Positions 59,025 to 64,000 of a DNA stretch of 64,000 bases are shown here, one piece after another. Source of the DNA: Bacteroidetes bacterium UBA7662 (GTDB lineage Bacteria; Bacteroidota; Bacteroidia; UBA7662). Under the pieces are notes generated by a model, which worked only from the letters and a program-made list of their open reading frames with translations, was not told the DNA's origin and made no database searches. The number at the start of each line of letters is the position of its first letter. Position 1 is the stretch's first letter. The translations under genes and the position numbers were made by a program. Location: the NCBI GenBank assembly GCA_002483345.1, contig DLHS01000016.1, positions 378,586-442,585 of the forward strand, in the 5' to 3' direction.

Positions 59025-61805
59025 ATGACCGTAATCTTACGCGCTGGTTTTTTCTTTGTCCTTTTTAGTCTTTATCATTTCACCGCTGACGCCCAAAATC
59101 TTTCCGGCATCATCCGTGACGGGGCGACAAACGAGCCCCTTATCGGTGCTTCCGTGGTCATCAAAGGCACCACGGTTGGCACTACAACCGACCTCAACGG
59201 AAAATTCTCGCTCAACCCCGGCCGTAAACCACCTTTCACGGTGGTGGTATCATACATCGGTTACCGCTCTTCTGAACAAACCGTTACTTCAATTGAAAAA
59301 CCGGTCAGTTATAAGCTCAGTCAGGACAATGTACTGCTTCAAAGCGTTGAAGTGGTTGACAGTCGTATCACAGAAAAACAACGTGAATCGGCCCTCACGG
59401 TAGAGGCCATGGACGTGCTCGCCATCAAGGAAACACCCGCGCCGTCCTTTTATCAGGGCCTCGGCAATCTGAAAGGGGTGGATATGACCACGGCCAGTCT
59501 GGGTTTTGTGGTCATTAATACCCGTGGTTTCAACAGTACCTCTCCCGTCCGCTCCCTGCAGCTTATTGATGGGGTAGATAACCAGTCGCCCGGGCTGAAC
59601 TTCTCTTTGGGCAACTTTCTGGGGGCCTCAGAGCTGGACGTGCTGAAAGTAGATCTGATTGTAGGTGCCAGTTCGGCCTTTTATGGCCCCAATGCCTTCA
59701 ACGGGGTGATCAATATGACGACCAAAAGTCCGTTTACCCACCAGGGACTATCGGCCAGTATGAAAGCTGGTGAAAGGGCTCTGTTTGAAACAGGTCTCCG
59801 GTATGCCCAGGCCTACAAGAAGAAGGACGGCACCGATAAGTTCGCCTGGAAATTGAATATGTACTATTTGAGGGCGAACGACTGGGAAGCCAACAACATG
59901 GATGCCTCTACCGATTCGCGCGTTCCGGCAAACAATCCTGGCGGTTACGATGCCGTCAACCGTTATGGTGACGAAGATCAATCGGGGGGCAATGATTTCA
60001 GCAGTGTTTTCAGTAAAAGAAATTATCCGGGTCTTGGCATTTTTCACCGGACAGGCTACCTCGAAGAAGACCTGGTAGAATACGATACCCGTAACCTCAA
60101 GCTGAGTGGTTCTTTTCATTATATGCTGAATCCTGCTATCGAGCTGATTGCCGCCTCTAATTTTGGAACGGGCACAACGGTTTATCAGGGCGAAAACCGA
60201 TTCAGTCTGCGCGACATCCTTTTCTTCCAGAATCGTATAGAAATCCGCAAAAAAGACAATTGGTTTATCAGGGCATATGCCACCAACGAGGATGCCGGCA
60301 GGTCGTATGATGCCGTTTTTACCGCCTTCCGTTTACAGGATGCGGCTAAAACCAATGATGACTGGAACCGGCAATATTCTACTTACTGGAACCAGATCAT
60401 CCGTCCTCAGGTGTATGGCCTTCCGGGTATGCCACCGCAGAACTCCCCGAATTATGACTACGCGCGTGCCGATTCTGTGATTGCTGCCAATGCCGGTCAG
60501 ATCTGGATATGGCATCAGGAAACCCGGGCTTCAACCGATCTGAATGTAACCTCCAACCAGCAACCCTATTTTGTGCCGGGCACGGCCCGTTTCGACTCCC
60601 TTTTTCAGGTTATCACGTCTACCCTCCCCAGTGAGGGGGGCACCATGTTTTTCGACAAATCAGCCCTTTACCACGCTCAGGCAGAGAAAAAATTTGAATG
60701 GACTGAAAAGGAGGTTACCTGGATAGTTGGCGCGAATTTCCGTCAATACCGTCCGAACAGTGCCGGCAGCATCTTCAGCGACACTCTGCAAACAGCCGAT
60801 TCGAGCTACCGGGTCATTACTAACAGTGAATTTGGTGTATACACCGGAATTGAGAAGAAATTCGGCAACTTCAAAGTAAGCGGTACCGTTCGCATGGATA
60901 AAAACCAGAATTTCCCTTATGTCTTTTCGCCGGCAGCCTCTGTGGTGTACACCCCGTCCGAGAAACATGTTTTCAGGATGTCGCTTTCTTCGGCTTTGCG
61001 TAATCCGACCCTGGCCGATCAGTATTTATACTATAATGTGGGCAGGGCCATTCTGCTGGGTAATTTGTCTGGTTTCGACTCTCTGGTTACCGTTGGTTCC
61101 TTTGTCGATTACCTCGATTCACTGAACACAGACCGGCTGCAGTATTTTAACGTCGACCCCATCAAACCGGAACAGGTGAGAACCATAGAGTTTGGTTACC
61201 GGGCGATGCTGAACAAACTTTACATCGATGCCGGTTATTATTACAGCTGGTATACCAACTTTATTGGTTACAATCTGGGCCTGGATGTGACCATTACTAC
61301 CTTTGGTTTTCCGAGTTCCGTACAAGCCTATCGTGTGGCAGCCAACTCAAAAGATATAGTCACAACACAAGGCTTTTCTCTGGGGGGAAATTACTATTAC
61401 AACAAAAACTTTGCCTTCAACTTCAACTATTCCTGGAATACTTTGAATGTAAAAAGCAGCGATGATCCCATCATTCCTGCCTTCAATACACCTGAGAACA
61501 AGTTCAATATTGGGGTAAGCGGGCGGGATATGATTACTGAAATCGGCAATTTTTCATTTGTGGATTGGGGCTTTAATATCAACTACAAGTGGATACAGGG
61601 CTTTTTATTTGAAGGATCGCCTCAGTTTACCGGAAGGATTCCCACCTATTCGCTGGTAGATGCGCAGATTAACAAGAACATAGCTCCCTGGAAACTCAAT
61701 GTAAAACTGGGCGCTTCTAATTTGTTGAACAACAAAGTATTTCAGGTGTATGGCGGTCCCAGAGTTGGTAGATTGGCGTACATTTCGTTAAATTTGAATA
61801 TATAG
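59025..61805 (+). CDS. TonB-dependent receptor with carboxypeptidase-like N-terminal domain
   Basis: A 926-residue outer-membrane transporter. The ATG at 59025 begins a good signal peptide (ILRAGFFFVLFSLYHFTADAQ); a GTG 15 nt upstream is also in frame. A carboxypeptidase-D regulatory-like beta domain (about residues 24-105, LSGIIRDGATNEPLIGASVVIKGT) precedes the plug (about 115-235, NTRGFNSTSPVRSLQLIDGV and VGASSAFYGPNAFNGVINMTTKSP) and the barrel, which ends LAYISLNLNI. No SusD partner follows; a T9SS-sorted hydrolase gene is 18 nt downstream, so the pair may capture and process a non-glycan substrate. Substrate is unknown. Confidence 0.95.
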   Translation: MTVILRAGFFFVLFSLYHFTADAQNLSGIIRDGATNEPLIGASVVIKGTTVGTTTDLNGKFSLNPGRKPPFTVVVSYIGYRSSEQTVTSIEKPVSYKLSQDNVLLQSVEVVDSRITEKQRESALTVEAMDVLAIKETPAPSFYQGLGNLKGVDMTTASLGFVVINTRGFNSTSPVRSLQLIDGVDNQSPGLNFSLGNFLGASELDVLKVDLIVGASSAFYGPNAFNGVINMTTKSPFTHQGLSASMKAGERALFETGLRYAQAYKKKDGTDKFAWKLNMYYLRANDWEANNMDASTDSRVPANNPGGYDAVNRYGDEDQSGGNDFSSVFSKRNYPGLGIFHRTGYLEEDLVEYDTRNLKLSGSFHYMLNPAIELIAASNFGTGTTVYQGENRFSLRDILFFQNRIEIRKKDNWFIRAYATNEDAGRSYDAVFTAFRLQDAAKTNDDWNRQYSTYWNQIIRPQVYGLPGMPPQNSPNYDYARADSVIAANAGQIWIWHQETRASTDLNVTSNQQPYFVPGTARFDSLFQVITSTLPSEGGTMFFDKSALYHAQAEKKFEWTEKEVTWIVGANFRQYRPNSAGSIFSDTLQTADSSYRVITNSEFGVYTGIEKKFGNFKVSGTVRMDKNQNFPYVFSPAASVVYTPSEKHVFRMSLSSALRNPTLADQYLYYNVGRAILLGNLSGFDSLVTVGSFVDYLDSLNTDRLQYFNVDPIKPEQVRTIEFGYRAMLNKLYIDAGYYYSWYTNFIGYNLGLDVTITTFGFPSSVQAYRVAANSKDIVTTQGFSLGGNYYYNKNFAFNFNYSWNTLNVKSSDDPIIPAFNTPENKFNIGVSGRDMITEIGNFSFVDWGFNINYKWIQGFLFEGSPQFTGRIPTYSLVDAQINKNIAPWKLNVKLGASNLLNNKVFQVYGGPRVGRLAYISLNLNI

Positions 61806-61823
61806 ACATCTAAACCTTAATTT

Positions 61824-63437
61824 ATGACAAGACTATTACGCACCTCATTATTCGTGTTTGCCACGATTATGAGCTTTACGGTATCGGGACAACAACGCTA
61901 CCTGGCCGAGGTATTTACGGACGGGCAAATAGGGGTGACAAACAATGTCGTTTATGCCCGTAATCACCTCTTCTTCCCCCCTACAACTACCTATCCGATT
62001 GACAGTTTGCGGATGCGTGTTTATGCGCCGCTGCAATCTGCCGATAACAATACGGCTCGTCCTGTCATGGTTTACATCCACACAGGTAATTTTCTGCCTC
62101 CTGTAATCAATGGTGGTATTACAGGTTCAATCAATGACTCTTCTGCTGTAAATCTTTGTCGTCAGTGGGCGAGACGTGGTTATGTGGTCTTTGCTCCCAC
62201 TTACCGGGTGGGCTGGAACCCATTAGCTACTTCTGAGCTTGAGCGCAGGGTTCAGTTGTTGAATGCCGTATACCGCGCCATCAACGACATCAAAGCCAGT
62301 GTTCGTTACATCCGCAAAACCGCTGCAGAGGATGGTAATCCCTACAAAGTGGATCCTGCCAAAATCGTGCTTTTCGGTACGGGTTCAGGTGGATATGTTG
62401 CCCTTGCCTACACTACACTTGACAAGTACAACGAAATGGCCATCCCCGGCAAATTCACCTTGCCCAATGGTAACAGCATGATCGACACCAACATTGTCGG
62501 CAATATTGATGGTTTTGGTGGTCAGCTCAATGTCAGCAACTGGCCTGGTTATTCTTCTGATGTGAGCCTTTCAATCAATGCCGGTGGTGCGTTGGCAGAT
62601 ACAAGCTGGTTGGAAGCAGGCGATGCGCCCATGATTTCATTTCACGCGGTTCGCGATCCCTTTGCTCCTTACGGAAACGGTACTGTAATTGTGCCTACCA
62701 CCAATGAAAATGTGGTCGATGTAAGTGGTGCCGGTGTATTTATGGCCAAAGCGAATGCTTTTGGAAACAATGCAGCATTTTCTGATCCGGCACTGTTTAC
62801 AGATCCGGTTTCTACCTATGCCCGTAGTCAGTATAACCAAACCATTGACTACATCTATCCTGCTCCGTTTAACACCATTAACACGGGTTCAGGAGAAGGT
62901 TTATTCCCGATTGTTCGTCCGTTGCGCAACCAGATAAGTGTATTTGCCAACGAAGGTGATCCATGGACATGGTGGGATACAACTACTTTGAATTTTTATG
63001 TTGCCCAGGTTAACGCTCAAACGGGCGGCAGTTACAATGCTCAGTTGTTGCACCAGCAGGGTATGGCCGGTAATCCGGGCATGAGTGCTCTCAAGGGTAT
63101 GACTTTCCTGGATACTATTCAGCAATACATTCATCCGCGTATTGTAAACGTGCTTGGCTTACCAGGTAACAACGTTAGTGTTGAGCAATTGCGGAAAGAC
63201 GTTAAAATGGTTGTTTACCCTAACCCTACAGAAGGTAATTTCAGCATTCGTACAGATGCTGAAAACAACATACTGGCCATTCGTATTTATGATGTGATTG
63301 GTCGGGAAGTTCGTGCTATCAACCAGGTTAATGAGACTGAATTCACCGTAGAACGCCAGGGTCTGAATCCGGGTATGTACTTCGTAAAGGTGCTGACCGA
63401 AAAAGGTGAGGCTACCCGCAAAATTAATGTGCGCTAA
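61824..63437 (+). CDS. T9SS-sorted alpha/beta hydrolase (carboxylesterase-like)
   Basis: A 537-residue exported protein with a signal peptide ending VSGQ. The hydrolase region has the oxyanion strand PVMVYIHTGNFLPP, GYVVFAPTYRVGWN, RAINDIKASVRYIRKTA, and S188 in VLFGTGSGGYVALAY as the predicted nucleophile, as in esterase/lipase families that use HGG-type oxyanion holes. Later acid and His residues could not be fixed with certainty. A T9SS type A sorting domain covers the last 75 residues (VYPNPTEGNFSIRTDA, RIYDVIGREVRAI, LNPGMYFVKVL). It follows the TonB receptor by 18 nt and ends at a strong terminator. Confidence 0.88.
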   Translation: MTRLLRTSLFVFATIMSFTVSGQQRYLAEVFTDGQIGVTNNVVYARNHLFFPPTTTYPIDSLRMRVYAPLQSADNNTARPVMVYIHTGNFLPPVINGGITGSINDSSAVNLCRQWARRGYVVFAPTYRVGWNPLATSELERRVQLLNAVYRAINDIKASVRYIRKTAAEDGNPYKVDPAKIVLFGTGSGGYVALAYTTLDKYNEMAIPGKFTLPNGNSMIDTNIVGNIDGFGGQLNVSNWPGYSSDVSLSINAGGALADTSWLEAGDAPMISFHAVRDPFAPYGNGTVIVPTTNENVVDVSGAGVFMAKANAFGNNAAFSDPALFTDPVSTYARSQYNQTIDYIYPAPFNTINTGSGEGLFPIVRPLRNQISVFANEGDPWTWWDTTTLNFYVAQVNAQTGGSYNAQLLHQQGMAGNPGMSALKGMTFLDTIQQYIHPRIVNVLGLPGNNVSVEQLRKDVKMVVYPNPTEGNFSIRTDAENNILAIRIYDVIGREVRAINQVNETEFTVERQGLNPGMYFVKVLTEKGEATRKINVR

Positions 63438-63464
63438 GCATTAAGGTTTTAGAAAACAATTGTT

Positions 63465-63519
63465 GGTCCCCCTGCCTGCGGCAGGGGGACCTTTTTTTGC
63501 CGCTTCGCGGCAAAAAAAG
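63465..63519 (+). terminator. double hairpin terminator after the T9SS hydrolase
   Basis: GGTCCCCCTGCC (63465-63476) and its perfect complement (63480-63491) form a 12-bp stem followed by T7. A second hairpin, TTTTTTTGCCGC with GCGGCAAAAAAA (63492-63518), reuses the T tract. Confidence 0.9.
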
Positions 63520-63540
63520 GGGTGGGGTGGCGCTTTCAGC

Positions 63541-64000
63541 GCAACCCGCATTCCGGCCCTACAGGCTGATATCCACCCTCAACCAAAACGCAACCCCAGT
63601 GGGATGCAAGATGCGTAACACCGACATCTATGACACAACCATAGGCAGCCTGTAAGGATGCAAGATGTGTAACCACACATCCAAAAAGCAGCCCGGAGGG
63701 ATGCAAGATACGTAACACCTCACCGACCTCAGATAACCCCACACCCAGCCTGTAGGGCTGCAACCCCAGACACCCCTCAGACAACACACATCCAAAAAGC
63801 AGCCCGGAGGGATGCAAGATGCGTAACACCCCACCGACCTCAGATACCCCACACCCAGCCTGTAGGGCTGCAACCCTCAGACCGCACACATCCAAAAGCA
63901 GCCCGGAGGGATGCAAGATGCGTAACACCTCACCGACCTCAGATACCCCACACCCAGCCTGTAGGGCTGCAACCCTCAGACACCCCCTAAGACCGAAAAC
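63541..64000. repeat. tandem repeat array of about 100-111 bp units, running off the window
   Basis: Full units begin at cacacatcc at 63674, 63785 and 63885 (spacings 111 and 100), each carrying two modules: AGCCCGGAGGGATGCAAGAT plus cgtaacacc, and CAGCCTGTAGGGCTGCAA. Degenerate single modules precede them at about 63595-63620 and 63645-63672. The minus strand is open in frames that translate to a repeated LRILHPSGLL-type pattern, a by-product of the repeats rather than a gene. No coding sequence is called here; the array continues past position 64000. Confidence 0.85.

Noticed and set aside
63536..63928. 130-codon minus-strand frame with repeated LHPSGLL-type motifs
   Set aside because: It is fully explained by the tandem DNA repeats; unit lengths change the frame, and no start signal or other coding evidence is present.

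Overview
The window is chromosomal DNA from a member of the Bacteroidota. The evidence is three tandem proteins with T9SS type A sorting domains, a TonB-dependent receptor with a carboxypeptidase-like N-terminal domain, exported proteins cut after AQ/GQ, few Shine-Dalgarno sequences, and -7 promoter elements of the TAnnTTTG type. A crtY-type lycopene cyclase, methylmalonyl-CoA epimerase and many short intergenic repeats would fit a Saprospirales/Chitinophagales-like lineage, but the order cannot be fixed from sequence reading alone. Most of the window is about 50-55% GC; 11.1-13.3 kb is visibly AT-richer.

Layout. 0-11.1 kb: rlmN (cut by the window edge), two small lipoproteins, ahcY, an M1 metallopeptidase, a bacilliredoxin, a thioredoxin/DUF6952 pair, a degenerate amidohydrolase, a predicted outer-membrane barrel and transketolase. 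11.1-14.6 kb: a gene-poor AT-rich stretch followed by three unrecognised genes in one direction (small beta-rich protein, exported protein, membrane-anchored serine-hydrolase-like protein). This is the best candidate for an undescribed system. 14.8-24.7 kb: sugar dehydrogenase-like lipoprotein, DUF4412 protein, mce, cysteine desulfurase, AraC regulator, RibD/DHFR-like protein, A-type Fe-S carrier, MATE exporter, EEP-family hydrolase and a UvrD/FBH1-like helicase. 24.7-26.7 kb: a probable structured RNA with its own terminator, an RskA-type anti-sigma factor with its ECF sigma factor, and tRNA-Leu(CAG). 26.8-34.3 kb: SulP transporter plus beta-carbonic anhydrase (a likely bicarbonate/CO2 pair), a 27-bp terminal-inverted-repeat element, a double-domain amidohydrolase, an alpha/beta hydrolase and a SirB2-cytochrome c fusion. 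34.3-38.3 kb: a complete TPR-histidine kinase/NarL-type regulator pair facing a CHASE-DHp protein with no ATPase domain. 38.6-43.5 kb: fasciclin protein, MsrB, DUF4442 protein and gcvP. 43.7-49.9 kb: three tandem T9SS cargo paralogues. 50-55 kb: a YwaF-like membrane protein, then the rplM-rpsI-rpsB-tsf-pyrH-frr translation cluster. 55-59 kb: crtY with a small membrane protein, and a penicillin acylase family enzyme. 59-63.4 kb: TonB-dependent receptor followed by a T9SS-sorted alpha/beta hydrolase. 63.5-64.0 kb: a tandem repeat array running off the window edge.

The recurring non-coding theme is repetitive DNA between operons: purine-rich elements with GC hairpins, CTCTCCA/CTCTCCT heptamer tracts with a 32-bp inverted copy, a CCGTTTTA octamer array, a 27-bp terminal-inverted-repeat element and the terminal array. 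Function calls rest on motif recognition without database searches. Start codons were chosen from signal peptides, ATG preference and promoter positions.
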